DNA of 64,000 nt from Metabacillus indicus LMG 22858 (GTDB taxonomy: Bacteria > Bacillota > Bacilli > Bacillales > Bacillaceae), in NCBI RefSeq assembly GCF_000708755.2, contig NZ_JGVU02000002.1, positions 1,674,001 to 1,738,000 of the forward strand, read 5' to 3'. Within the stretch, counting starts at the first letter, position 1. Every line of letters starts with the position of its first letter. This document shows, piece by piece, positions 17,976-25,873 of this stretch. A model generated the notes under the pieces. That model made no database searches. It was not told the DNA's origin and saw nothing but the letters and a program-made list of their open reading frames with translations. Position numbers and translations under genes: made by a program.

Positions 17976-18758
17976 TTACTGTTTTTTCATCCATGCTGTA
18001 AGGTCCTTCACGACTTTTCTGTTTACAGCCGGTGGAAAATAGTGCGTATACTCCTCAAAGTACATCGTTTCTGCTTTTATTCCGAGTTCCAAAAGCCTGT
18101 TCTCCAATAAATGAGCATGCTGCACGGACACATTCTGATCATGCATCCCGTGGATGATTAAGATTGGCGCATGCCAGTCCTCAAGTTCGTAAAGAGGCGT
18201 TCTCCAGTGGTACCGTTCCGGATATTTGGACGGAGTCCCTCCTATCACCCGCTTCATCATTCTCCTCATGTCTTCTCTTTCTTCATAGGTCAGCGTCATA
18301 TCCGATACCCCGCCCCATGTCACAACCGATTTCACATCCCGGTCAAGCAGTCCTGCAAACAGCGCCATGACGCCGCCTCTGGAAAAACCGAACACGTGAA
18401 TCCGTTCGTTTATCACTTTTGAATGATTTTTCAGCAGCGTTAAAGCATGCAGGGCATCATATCTGTCTTCTCCTGCGAAATCTTCATTCCCTTCTCCTCC
18501 CTGATTCCCCCTGTAGAAAGGAGCCATGACGACAAACCCTTCAGATGCAAACTGCACGATCCGCCCGGGTCTGACTTTGCCGACATTCTTAATGCCGCCG
18601 CGCAAATACAGAAAACCGTCATATACTCCCTCTTGCACAGGTTCTGCGAGCAGTCCCTTCACCTTCAGGCCTTCAGACAAATAGGTGACGATTTCCAGTC
18701 TGACAGCGGGATTGGGAGACGGCATCACCTGGCGTTCAACAATAGATCCGTTTTCCAT
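17976..18758 (-). CDS. ytmA: Prolyl-oligopeptidase-like alpha/beta hydrolase YtmA
   Basis: A 260-aa S9-like serine hydrolase without the beta-propeller. Nucleophile elbow GFSRGGVM (Ser about 125), acidic residue in HGMHDQNVSV (about 209) and His in EEYTHYFPP (about 239). Cytosolic, substrate unknown; possibly an esterase or small peptidase. The start has AGGTGAAGGG upstream. First gene of a ytmA-ytmB unit, divergent from ytlA. Confidence 0.83.
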   Translation of the reverse strand: MENGSIVERQVMPSPNPAVRLEIVTYLSEGLKVKGLLAEPVQEGVYDGFLYLRGGIKNVGKVRPGRIVQFASEGFVVMAPFYRGNQGGEGNEDFAGEDRYDALHALTLLKNHSKVINERIHVFGFSRGGVMALFAGLLDRDVKSVVTWGGVSDMTLTYEEREDMRRMMKRVIGGTPSKYPERYHWRTPLYELEDWHAPILIIHGMHDQNVSVQHAHLLENRLLELGIKAETMYFEEYTHYFPPAVNRKVVKDLTAWMKKQ

Positions 18759-18892
18759 CTTCCCTTCACCTCACAAAACGATAATAGGCATTCACACATT
18801 TTCGCTGAATTCATACACTATTTCAGGCGTTACAATACTGAAAACTTATTTTACCTATTTTTAATGGTGTCTGTCACCAAGGAGGATTATGT

Positions 18893-19879
18893 ATGAAAAA
18901 AAAGCTGATTGGCTTTTGTCTGCTTGCTCTGCTCGTCTTTACAATGAGCGCGTGCAATCAAAGCAAGCCGGAAAAAATCAGACTCGCTGAAGTCACCCAT
19001 TCCATTTTCTATGCTCCTCTTTATGCAGCGATGTCTGAAGGGTTTTTTGAAGAAGAAGGTCTTGATGTCGAACTGACAACTACGTGGGGCGGTGACAAGA
19101 CGATGACGGCCCTGCTCTCAGATGGAGCTGATATCGCGCTAGTCGGCTCTGAAACATCCATTTATGTTTCAGCACAGGGCTCAAAGGATCCTGTGATCAA
19201 CTTCGCACAGCTCACTCAGACAGACGGAACCTTCCTTGTTTCACGCGAGAAAATAGACAATTTCAGCTGGGACCAGCTGAAAGGCACAACATTCCTCGGC
19301 CAGCGTAAAGGCGGCATGCCGCAGATGGTTGGCGAATTTGTCCTGAAGCAGCAGGGAATTGATCCTAAGGCGGATCTGGAACTGATTCAGAATATTGATT
19401 TTGCTAATATTCCGAGCGCATTTGCATCAGGCACAGGCGATTTCGTCCAGCTCTTTGAACCGACTGCAAGTATTTTTGAAAAAGAAGGTACAGGGCATAT
19501 TGTGGCATCCTTCGGCGAGGAATCCGGCAAAGTCCCATATACGACCTTTATGGCAAAGCAAAGCTTCCTGAAAGACGATAAAGAAGCGGCTGAAAAGTTC
19601 ACAAAAGCGATTTATAAAGCGCAGCAATGGGTGGAAGAAAATAACGCGGAAACAATCGCAAAATCCATTGCCCCTCAATTTAAAGATACAGAACTCGACC
19701 TGATCACGACGGTGGTCGAACGCTATAAAGCTCAAGGATCATTTGCCACAGACCCGATCCTTGATGAAGCAGAGTGGACGAATCTTCAGGACATCATGGA
19801 AGAAGCCGGCGAACTCCCTGCGCGGATTAATCACGCCGAGCTTGTTAATACAAAGTTTGCTGAAGATGCCGCAAAGTAA
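18893..19879 (+). CDS. ytlA: ABC transporter substrate-binding lipoprotein YtlA (NMT1/SsuA type)
   Basis: A 328-aa extracellular binding protein. The signal sequence ends in the lipobox TMSAC (Cys about 20), then IRLAEVTHSIFYAPLYAAM opens the NMT1/THI5-like fold typical of nitrate, sulfonate, thiamin-precursor and related importers. The ligand cannot be told. AAGGAGG precedes the ATG. The small hairpin GGTG-TCTGT-CACC at 18865-18877 adjoins the RBS. ATPase and permease genes follow at 12-base spacing and with overlap. Confidence 0.85.
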   Translation: MKKKLIGFCLLALLVFTMSACNQSKPEKIRLAEVTHSIFYAPLYAAMSEGFFEEEGLDVELTTTWGGDKTMTALLSDGADIALVGSETSIYVSAQGSKDPVINFAQLTQTDGTFLVSREKIDNFSWDQLKGTTFLGQRKGGMPQMVGEFVLKQQGIDPKADLELIQNIDFANIPSAFASGTGDFVQLFEPTASIFEKEGTGHIVASFGEESGKVPYTTFMAKQSFLKDDKEAAEKFTKAIYKAQQWVEENNAETIAKSIAPQFKDTELDLITTVVERYKAQGSFATDPILDEAEWTNLQDIMEEAGELPARINHAELVNTKFAEDAAK

Positions 19880-19891
19880 GGAGGTTTCAGC

Positions 19892-20665
19892 ATGTCTTTC
19901 TTAACGGTCCAGCATATCCATCACATCTACTTCACTAAAGAATCCGCAACTCTTGCATTAGAGAACATTGACCTTGAAATTAAAGAAGGAGAATTCATTT
20001 CTTTCCTAGGCCCGAGCGGCTGCGGCAAAACCACGCTGCTGTCCATCATAGCAGGACTGATTTCTCCGACAAAAGGCAAGGTGCTGATGGAAGGAAAACC
20101 TGTTGACCGGTTCTCCTCATCCATCGGCTATATGCTTCAGCAGGATTATCTTTTTCCCTGGAAGACCATTGAAGAGAATATTCTTCTCGGATTAAAAATT
20201 GGAGGAAAGCTCACACCGGAGGCAAGGATGAGAGGGCTTTCCCTCCTTGCTGAAATGGGACTCGAAAATGTGGAGAAAAGCTACCCTCGTCAGCTTTCAG
20301 GCGGGATGAGGCAGAGAGCGGCACTTGTCAGAACGCTTACAACCGATCCCAAGCTTCTGATGCTCGACGAACCATTCTCGGCTCTCGATTATCAGACAAA
20401 GCTTAAATTAGAAGACCTTGTATGGAGCACACTGAAAGATTACGGGAAGACTGCCCTGCTTGTTACCCATGATATCGGGGAAGCCATCGCCATGAGCGAC
20501 CGCATCTTTCTTCTCTCGTCAAAGCCCGGAAGAGTGGCCAAAACATTTATCATACCCGAAGAACTGAAGAAGCTTGAGCCATTTCAGGCAAGGCAGCACC
20601 CTTCCTTCAATGATCTCTTTCAGCACATATGGAAGGAGCTGGACCTTCTCGATGAAAAAGGATGA
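19892..20665 (+). CDS. ytlC: ABC transporter ATP-binding protein YtlC
   Basis: A 257-aa SsuB/TauB-type ATPase. Walker [11 protein letters not shown] (about 41-50), Q-loop [10 protein letters not shown], signature LSGGMRQR (about 135), Walker [13 protein letters not shown], and the switch His in THDIGEA. It energises import with YtlA and YtlD. GGAGG is 7 bases before the ATG, and the stop overlaps the start of ytlD by 14 bases. Confidence 0.9.
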   Translation: MSFLTVQHIHHIYFTKESATLALENIDLEIKEGEFISFLGPSGCGKTTLLSIIAGLISPTKGKVLMEGKPVDRFSSSIGYMLQQDYLFPWKTIEENILLGLKIGGKLTPEARMRGLSLLAEMGLENVEKSYPRQLSGGMRQRAALVRTLTTDPKLLMLDEPFSALDYQTKLKLEDLVWSTLKDYGKTALLVTHDIGEAIAMSDRIFLLSSKPGRVAKTFIIPEELKKLEPFQARQHPSFNDLFQHIWKELDLLDEKG

Positions 20666-21458
20666 ACTGCAGCAGCTGCATCTCTCGTATTTAAAAGGGC
20701 TGAAAAAAGAGAAGAACTGGATAAGATTTTACCAGCTTCTAATATTCGTTTCTTTCTTTTCACTATGGGAGCTTGCGGGAAAAAGAGAATGGATTGATCC
20801 TCTTCTCTTCAGCTACCCGTCGAAGATCTGGAGCTTGTTTTTAGAAAAAACAGCAGATGGCTCGCTTGCCGCGAACTTGAGCGTCACTTTGTTTGAAACC
20901 GTGCTCGGCTTTATCCTCGGCACACTTGCGGGCACCGTACTTGCCGCCATTCTCTGGTGGTCAAAACGATTGTCGAATATCCTTGATCCCTACCTTGTCA
21001 TCTTAAACGCAATGCCTAAAGTTGCACTTGGACCCATCCTGATCGTAGCACTCGGTCCCGGCTACTTTTCCATCATTGCTATGGGGGCCATCATCTCCAT
21101 CATTATTACAACCATCGTTGTCTACACCGCATTCAGGGAAATTGATGCCAACTATCTGAAGGTCCTGCAGACATTCGGCGCGAAAAAATGGCAGATGTTC
21201 AAGGAAGCCGTTCTTCCCTCTTCCTTCCCAACCATTATTTCGACGTTAAAAGTCAACGTCGGCTTATCCTGGGTAGGCGTCATCGTCGGTGAATTTCTCG
21301 TATCCGCAAAAGGACTCGGCTACATGATCATTTACGGCTTTCAAGTCTTTAACTTTACCCTTGTTCTGCTCTCCCTCATCATCATCGCGTGCTTTGCCAC
21401 AATCATGTATCAGGCGGTGGAGCTGCTTGAGCGAAGACTTGTAAAAGACAGAGAATAA
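20652..21458 (+). CDS. ytlD: ABC transporter permease YtlD
   Basis: A 268-aa permease of the BPD_transp_1 type with about six transmembrane helices and the ATPase-coupling EAA loop ([19 protein letters not shown]). The start at 20652 reads MKKDELQQL within the end of ytlC; AAGGAG lies 13 bases upstream, a long but workable spacing. Last gene of the ytl operon, followed by a terminator. Confidence 0.87.
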   Translation: MKKDELQQLHLSYLKGLKKEKNWIRFYQLLIFVSFFSLWELAGKREWIDPLLFSYPSKIWSLFLEKTADGSLAANLSVTLFETVLGFILGTLAGTVLAAILWWSKRLSNILDPYLVILNAMPKVALGPILIVALGPGYFSIIAMGAIISIIITTIVVYTAFREIDANYLKVLQTFGAKKWQMFKEAVLPSSFPTIISTLKVNVGLSWVGVIVGEFLVSAKGLGYMIIYGFQVFNFTLVLLSLIIIACFATIMYQAVELLERRLVKDRE

Positions 21459-21460
21459 TG

Positions 21461-21487
21461 CAGCTGCGCGGGCAGCTGTATTTTTTG
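21461..21487 (+). terminator. Terminator of the ytl operon
   Basis: CAGCTGC pairs with GCAGCTG around GCGG, followed by TATTTTTT. Confidence 0.8.
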
Positions 21488-21534
21488 TATTTGCGCTGGT
21501 GAGATAGTGTTTTTTCCGGGTTTGATTTTTTTGG

Positions 21535-21638
21535 TGCCCTCTATTTTGTGCTGGTTGATTTATAGGGCATCATTTTACCTTTTTGGAGCCCTCTATTTTG
21601 CGCCGGCTGATTTACAGGGCATCATCCTCGCTTTTCCT
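21535..21638. repeat. 52-bp tandem hairpin array C (2 units)
   Basis: Two copies start at 21535 (TGCCCTCTATTTTG) and 21587 (AGCCCTCTATTTTG), again exactly 52 bases apart. GCCCTCTA can pair with TATAGGGC within the unit, and TATAGGGCA with the GCCCTCTA of the next unit. 21483-21534 may be a worn copy (GTATTTGCGCTGG). Sequence differs from arrays A and B, but period, arm position and the GGCA/TGCC arm ends are shared. Apart from the array and the upstream terminator, the gap 21459-21792 holds nothing recognised. Confidence 0.85.
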
Positions 21639-21792
21639 CCTCGCAGCCCCAATCCTGACTCCTATTTTCCTTCTAGTCTATTTGGCATTTGCAAGTGTTA
21701 TTGGAAAATGATAGAATTTAACAGAAAGTTCTGATTACTCTCTGCTCTTTTGCCGGTTACTAGTTTGCGAGAAACAATTAGGAGGGGTTCTT

Positions 21793-22755
21793 ATGGAAAA
21801 ATCTGTTCGATTAATCCCGTACCAAGTTGAAGACCAGCTCGTAGATATTCAGCAGATTCCGGAAGGCGTAAATCTGATTCAGGCCCCGTCGATTTGGAGC
21901 AAGGGGTTTAAAGGAAAAGACGTAGTCGTTGCAGTGATTGATACCGGATGCGATGCCCAGCATCCCGATCTTGAGGGCAGAGTGATCGGCGGACGCAATT
22001 TTACCGATGATGACAACGGCGATCCCGAAAACTTCACTGACTACAACGGACATGGAACTCATGTTGCCGGAACAATTGCGGCGGTTAACCCTGATTCGGG
22101 CGTTGTCGGCGTTGCACCTGAGGCTAAATTGCTTATTCTGAAAGCTTTGGGCGGCGAGGAAGGGTCAGGCGCTTATGAATGGATAATCAGCGCAATCGAA
22201 TATGCCATTTCAGAAAAAGCTGACATCATCTCCATGTCTCTTGGAGGGCCATCTGATGTACCTGAGCTCCATGAAGTGGTTCAAAAAGCTGTACAAAATC
22301 AGATTTTAGTTGTCTGTGCAGCAGGCAATGAGGGAGACGGCAACAGCAAAACGTCCGAATTCTCCTATCCCGGCTGCTACAATGAAGTCATCTCAGTAGG
22401 AGCTGTAAGCCTGCAGAGAAAGTCATCCTACTTTACAAATTCCAACAATGAAATAGATGCCGTTGCACCCGGTGAAAAAATTGTCTCGACAGTCCCCGGC
22501 GGCAAATATGCCATTTTCAGCGGCACATCCATGGCGGCACCTCATGTGTCAGGAGCTCTGGCACTGCTGAAGCCTCTCTCTGAAAGCGAGTTTGAACGAA
22601 AAATGTCAGAGCCGGAAATTTATGCCCAGCTCATGAAACGGACTATCCCTCTTGGGTTCCCAAAAAGCCTGGAAGGCAACGGGCTCATATATCTGAGCGC
22701 ACCAGACCTTCTTGCTGATTACTTAAAAAAAGAAGATCTTGCAATCGGCGTATAA
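21793..22755 (+). CDS. ispA: Intracellular subtilisin-type serine protease IspA
   Basis: A 320-aa S8 protease, practically the length of B. subtilis IspA (319). It has no signal peptide. The short N-terminal propeptide contains LIPY (residues 7-10), the inhibitory motif of intracellular subtilisins. Catalytic residues: Asp50 in VIDTGCD, His87 in NGHGTHVAG and Ser about 250 in SGTSMAAPH. It degrades cytosolic proteins in stationary phase and sporulation. AGGAGGGG precedes the ATG. Monocistronic. Confidence 0.93.
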   Translation: MEKSVRLIPYQVEDQLVDIQQIPEGVNLIQAPSIWSKGFKGKDVVVAVIDTGCDAQHPDLEGRVIGGRNFTDDDNGDPENFTDYNGHGTHVAGTIAAVNPDSGVVGVAPEAKLLILKALGGEEGSGAYEWIISAIEYAISEKADIISMSLGGPSDVPELHEVVQKAVQNQILVVCAAGNEGDGNSKTSEFSYPGCYNEVISVGAVSLQRKSSYFTNSNNEIDAVAPGEKIVSTVPGGKYAIFSGTSMAAPHVSGALALLKPLSESEFERKMSEPEIYAQLMKRTIPLGFPKSLEGNGLIYLSAPDLLADYLKKEDLAIGV

Positions 22756-22761
22756 AGCTAA

Positions 22762-22795
22762 AACAAGGCTTCCTCTAATGGGGAAGCCTTATTTG
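22762..22795. terminator. Terminator between ispA and the membrane protein gene
   Basis: AAGGCTTCC and GGAAGCCTT pair around TCTAATGG; lies between convergent genes and overlaps the end of the next gene's stop region. Confidence 0.75.
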
Positions 22796-23340
22796 TCATT
22801 TATTCCTTTGTAAGGCACTCCATGCATTTTCGCAGCCGCATAAAAATTCGAATGATCGCTGTTGAACCGTTTGTCTCTTAAAAACACAAGTTCATTTCCA
22901 TCCTTAAAAAACAGCTTCACTTGCCAATTGACAGCTTGATCTTCCGAATCTTCCGTAATAATTTCCTTTACGTCCGACCATTTGTAGCTTGTTTCTGCAA
23001 ATGTCCATGCATCGCTGTATATGATCTCGTCATAGGTTACGACTTTATAATGATCCGTTCCAAGACCCAGTCCGATCAGTCCGAGTACAGCAATAGGCAG
23101 CGCCGCTTTCCAGAGCTTCTTCTGGTTCAGGTACATTAAAAAACAGGCAAGGGCCAGCACCGCGATTGAGATGCCATACATATAAAGCACAAGTCTCGGT
23201 GTTTGGATAATGGCTGTATTCGGGGTATGAAAAAGAACATTATGCACCGTCTGGGGAACGATTAATATCACAAAAAAGCTTGAAACGGCAAGCAGCAAAG
23301 CAATGGCAATCCATATGTATCTTGGTTCACTGTGGGTCAT
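22789..23340 (-). CDS. Membrane protein with PH-like C-terminal region, unrecognised
   Basis: A 183-aa protein with three hydrophobic segments (about 8-30, 47-68, 74-92) and a soluble C-terminal part whose SDVKEIITEDSEDQ and ELVFLRDKRF strands look like the PH-type domains of bacterial YdbT-like proteins. Family not recognised. AAGGAG lies 8 bases before the ATG at 23340; an ATG two codons upstream is too close to the RBS. Single gene between ispA and ytkD. Confidence 0.65.
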   Translation of the reverse strand: MTHSEPRYIWIAIALLLAVSSFFVILIVPQTVHNVLFHTPNTAIIQTPRLVLYMYGISIAVLALACFLMYLNQKKLWKAALPIAVLGLIGLGLGTDHYKVVTYDEIIYSDAWTFAETSYKWSDVKEIITEDSEDQAVNWQVKLFFKDGNELVFLRDKRFNSDHSNFYAAAKMHGVPYKGINDK

Positions 23341-23410
23341 ATCCATTCTCCTTTCGTGACACACTCCCTTTATATTACTATATTTTCCAAGAGCAAAAGG
23401 GTTTTTTTTC

Positions 23411-23441
23411 AAAAAAATTCCCGGCTCCTTCTGAACCGGGA
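23411..23441 (-). terminator. Terminator of ytkD
   Basis: On the minus strand CCCGGTT pairs with AGCCGGG around CAGAAGG, followed by AATTTTTTT, just beyond the ytkD stop. Confidence 0.8.
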
Positions 23442-23443
23442 TG

Positions 23444-23914
23444 TTACATAAAGCGCTCTAATATTCGTTCCATGCTTTTCAGCAGGACGTCGTCTTTCAT
23501 AATAAAACTGAATCTGCGGTTTCTTCCAATGTCTGTCGGCAGTGTTTCAAAAAGAATGGGGCCTTCTGTTTCAAGGTAGTCAGCTTGCGGGATGATCTCG
23601 TCAATTTCTGCATAATAAATGTTTTTAATAATTGTTTTTTCTTTTCCAAGCACTTTGTATTGCCCGACGTAATGAAGTTTAGAAACACTTGCTCCCGTTT
23701 CTTCTTTTACCTCTCTTAGAGCGGCATCTGAGGGGTTTTCACCCTTTTCTACTTTGCCTCCGGGAAATTCATAGCCGCGGTCTCTGTGGATCGTGAGCAG
23801 CCAGCGGTTTCCATACCGGCAAATTACCCAGACGTGTTTCGGTTTTTCTGAAAATGGATGTTCTTCAAACGATAAATGCACTTCATTGTGATAATAATCT
23901 TTAAATCGAAACAT
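23444..23914 (-). CDS. ytkD: Nudix nucleoside triphosphatase YtkD
   Basis: A 156-aa Nudix hydrolase. The complete Nudix box G-x5-E-x7-REVKEETG is visible (GGKVEKGE...REVKEETGAS, about 62-84). B. subtilis YtkD hydrolyses nucleoside triphosphates including oxidised guanine nucleotides and is RNA pyrophosphohydrolase-like in some assays. GAGGG lies 7 bases before the ATG at 23914. Monocistronic with its own terminator. Confidence 0.88.
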   Translation of the reverse strand: MFRFKDYYHNEVHLSFEEHPFSEKPKHVWVICRYGNRWLLTIHRDRGYEFPGGKVEKGENPSDAALREVKEETGASVSKLHYVGQYKVLGKEKTIIKNIYYAEIDEIIPQADYLETEGPILFETLPTDIGRNRRFSFIMKDDVLLKSMERILERFM

Positions 23915-23979
23915 TTCCAATCCCTCAATTTCTATGTGTCCATAAAAATCTTATCACAATGAATGAAATTGTATAAGAC

Positions 23980-24312
23980 CTATTGTTGTTCTTCAATCTT
24001 TTTTAATATCCCCTGAGACTTGATATGATCCTTTGCCTCTTCGTCTCCGAGTTCATAAATCATTTCAAAAATCTTTATGTTGGTCTGGTCAATTGCATCG
24101 TTCTGCCTGTCATAATGATATTCAAGGTATGGTACATGCGCCCTGAAAAACCCCTGCCAGTCAGAAGAATACACTTGGTCAAAATATTCTCTGAGCGACG
24201 TAATTTCTTCTTCAGTCGCTTCTATTTTATAGTCCCACGGAGCTTGCGTGCTGAGTCTTGATATTTCTCCGTTTGCCACCGTTACATAATACGTTTGTTT
24301 TGTATCAGGCAT
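23980..24312 (-). CDS. Conserved-looking 110-aa protein, unrecognised
   Basis: Acidic soluble protein starting MPDTKQTYYVTVANGEIS. It begins with a short beta stretch, then EATEEEITSLREYFDQVYSSDW and a helical C-terminus DEEAKDHIKSQGILKKIEEQQ. No known motif or signal peptide. GGGGTGG precedes the ATG by about 9 bases. It lies between ytkD and ytkC on the same strand, 65 bases from the next start, and may be a local insertion in the ytkC-ytkD synteny. Confidence 0.65.
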   Translation of the reverse strand: MPDTKQTYYVTVANGEISRLSTQAPWDYKIEATEEEITSLREYFDQVYSSDWQGFFRAHVPYLEYHYDRQNDAIDQTNIKIFEMIYELGDEEAKDHIKSQGILKKIEEQQ

Positions 24313-24380
24313 TTGTTAAAGCCACCCCTTTACTTGTCCATTTTTTATTTTTTTCCCAACAGCGGACAATTTATTCGGGG

Positions 24381-24785
24381 CTACCTTTTAAGCAGCTGTT
24401 CAATAAACTCGAGAATCCGTATAAGAAACTGCGGTACAGGAAGCTTAACGTAATGGGCATTGCGAAGGATTCTGAGAGCTTCAAACACGATATAGAAACA
24501 GATCGTGCCGTCCCGGAGAAGATAGCTTGTGTTAAGAATGAGATCAATGAGGTTGGCGACAGCAACGACTGCTATGATGATGACTTTTGCTCCAAATCTT
24601 GAGGCTGCGTTTTTCAGAAGGTTCCCATTGCTGTTTATGACACCGGCCAGCAGAAAGGTAATCAGTTCCAAGGCCATCAGTGCAAGCAGGATCAGAAAAA
24701 TTTCATGCAGTTCTCCAATAATAAAAGTCAAAACCGAAAAGTAGACAGAAGTCAGCATTAGCAGGCCCATTTCTGGACGAGACAT
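24381..24785 (-). CDS. ytkC: Holin-family membrane protein YtkC
   Basis: A 134-aa membrane protein with three hydrophobic stretches (about 8-28, 30-50, 65-90) matching the Cp-1/TcdE-type holin family (phage_holin_4), to which B. subtilis YtkC belongs. Signature region NGNLLKNAASRFGAKVIII. No endolysin or other phage gene is nearby, so it is a chromosomal holin-like protein rather than a prophage relic. The RBS is GAAAGGATGGC before the ATG. Confidence 0.8.
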   Translation of the reverse strand: MSRPEMGLLMLTSVYFSVLTFIIGELHEIFLILLALMALELITFLLAGVINSNGNLLKNAASRFGAKVIIIAVVAVANLIDLILNTSYLLRDGTICFYIVFEALRILRNAHYVKLPVPQFLIRILEFIEQLLKR

Positions 24786-24887
24786 TTTTTTGCCATCCTT
24801 TCATGGAAAATAAAATCCCTATATCTTATGCTTATTTCATCTACTTGTTCTAGCATATACCCTATCAGAAGAAAAATGGACTGCACG

Positions 24888-24913
24888 AAAAAAGACTGCC
24901 ATCCGGCAGCCTT
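24888..24913 (-). terminator. Terminator of dps
   Basis: On the minus strand AAGGCTGCC and GGCAGTCTT pair around GGAT, followed by TTTTTT. Confidence 0.8.
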
Positions 24914-25352
24914 ATTTTCCCAAGAATGATTTTAGCATCCAGTTATGCTTTTCAAGACTCTGATGAATTGCAAGGAGCATATCTCCTGTCGTTTCATCTC
25001 CTACCTCATCGGCAAGTTCCATGCCTTCTTTCAGCTCTTCCGCCACTTTTGTGAAATCATTGAACGTGGACTGTACCATCTGCTCTGCGGTCTCCTTGCC
25101 TTCTGCTTCGCTGATTGTCGACAGCTCCAGACATTCTCTGAGCGTTGCAACCGGCGCTCCCTCAAGTGCGAGCAGACGCTCTGCAAGTTCGTCAATGTGG
25201 ACGTGTGCCTCATTGTAGAGCTCTTCAAACTTTTCATGAAGGGTGAAGAAGTTCTGGCCCTTTACATACCAGTGATAGTTATGTAATTTCTCATAAAGGA
25301 CAGTCCAGTTTGCCACTTGTTTGTTAACGGTTTGAATTAGTTTTTCAGACAT
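24912..25352 (-). CDS. dps: DNA-protecting ferritin-like protein Dps
   Basis: A 146-aa Dps-family mini-ferritin forming dodecamers that bind DNA and oxidise Fe(II) with H2O2. The inter-subunit ferroxidase residues are in NYHWYVKG (His about 27) and [27 protein letters not shown] (about 39-65). AGGAGGAG precedes the ATG by 7 bases. A SigB-type promoter just upstream agrees with the general-stress control of B. subtilis dps. Confidence 0.93.
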   Translation of the reverse strand: MSEKLIQTVNKQVANWTVLYEKLHNYHWYVKGQNFFTLHEKFEELYNEAHVHIDELAERLLALEGAPVATLRECLELSTISEAEGKETAEQMVQSTFNDFTKVAEELKEGMELADEVGDETTGDMLLAIHQSLEKHNWMLKSFLGK

Positions 25353-25382
25353 ATGAATCTCCTCCTTAAATCTACTCTTACG

Positions 25383-25408
25383 TTACCCAGAATCACAAAA
25401 AATAAAAC
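25383..25408 (-). promoter_or_regulatory. SigB-type promoter of dps
   Basis: On the minus strand GTTTTA, 14 bases, GGGTAA, ending 31 bases before the dps start. The B. subtilis SigB consensus is GTTTAA-N12-15-GGGWAW. Confidence 0.75.
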
Positions 25409-25458
25409 AAAATAGGCATGAAAATCTGATACAATGTGGACATACAGGGGGGACCAGC

Positions 25459-25623
25459 ATGTATGTAATCTTTGCGATATGCATTCTCATTATTCTAATT
25501 GTTCTTCTTTTAAGTGTTCTCACAACTTCCAAGGCATATAAATATGAGCACACAATTGATCCTCTTCAAAAAGAGGACAAACCACAAGAAAAAGAGCATA
25601 TGACTAACGGTAAAGACGCCTGA
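25459..25623 (+). CDS. ytzI: YtzI-like small membrane protein
   Basis: A 54-aa protein with one N-terminal transmembrane helix (MYVIFAICILIILIVLLLSV) and a hydrophilic lysine/glutamate-rich tail. It resembles the YtzI family in size and in the TSKAYKYEHTIDP segment that follows the helix; the name is by recall. GGGGGG lies 6-8 bases before the ATG, and a terminator overlaps its 3' end, so it is transcribed alone. Confidence 0.6.
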   Translation: MYVIFAICILIILIVLLLSVLTTSKAYKYEHTIDPLQKEDKPQEKEHMTNGKDA

Positions 25624-25643
25624 TACATAAAGGCGTCTTTTTG
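25612..25643 (+). terminator. Terminator of the YtzI-like gene
   Basis: AAAGACGCC pairs with GGCGTCTTT; the left arm includes the last codons of the gene, and TTT follows. Confidence 0.8.
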
Positions 25644-25873
25644 TGTATTTAGAACTATACTTTCGACACATTTTTCAATCGTCATTTATTATCACTCTTT
25701 TGCAGGAGAGAAAAATCCATTCTTTCTATTTAGTTATTGTAAAATCCTTTCATTTTTCCCATCGAAAGATAGATAACCCTGATAAAACCTGTCGAAAACG
25801 ATCGAACAATAAAGAAAAAGGATCTAATTTTTATATTATAATGAAAATTAAGAAAATGAAGGGGGATACATAC

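Noticed and set aside
18759-18892. Thiamin or T-box leader before ytlA
   Set aside because: The 134-bp leader shows no THI-box, T-box or terminator; only a small GGTG/CACC hairpin.
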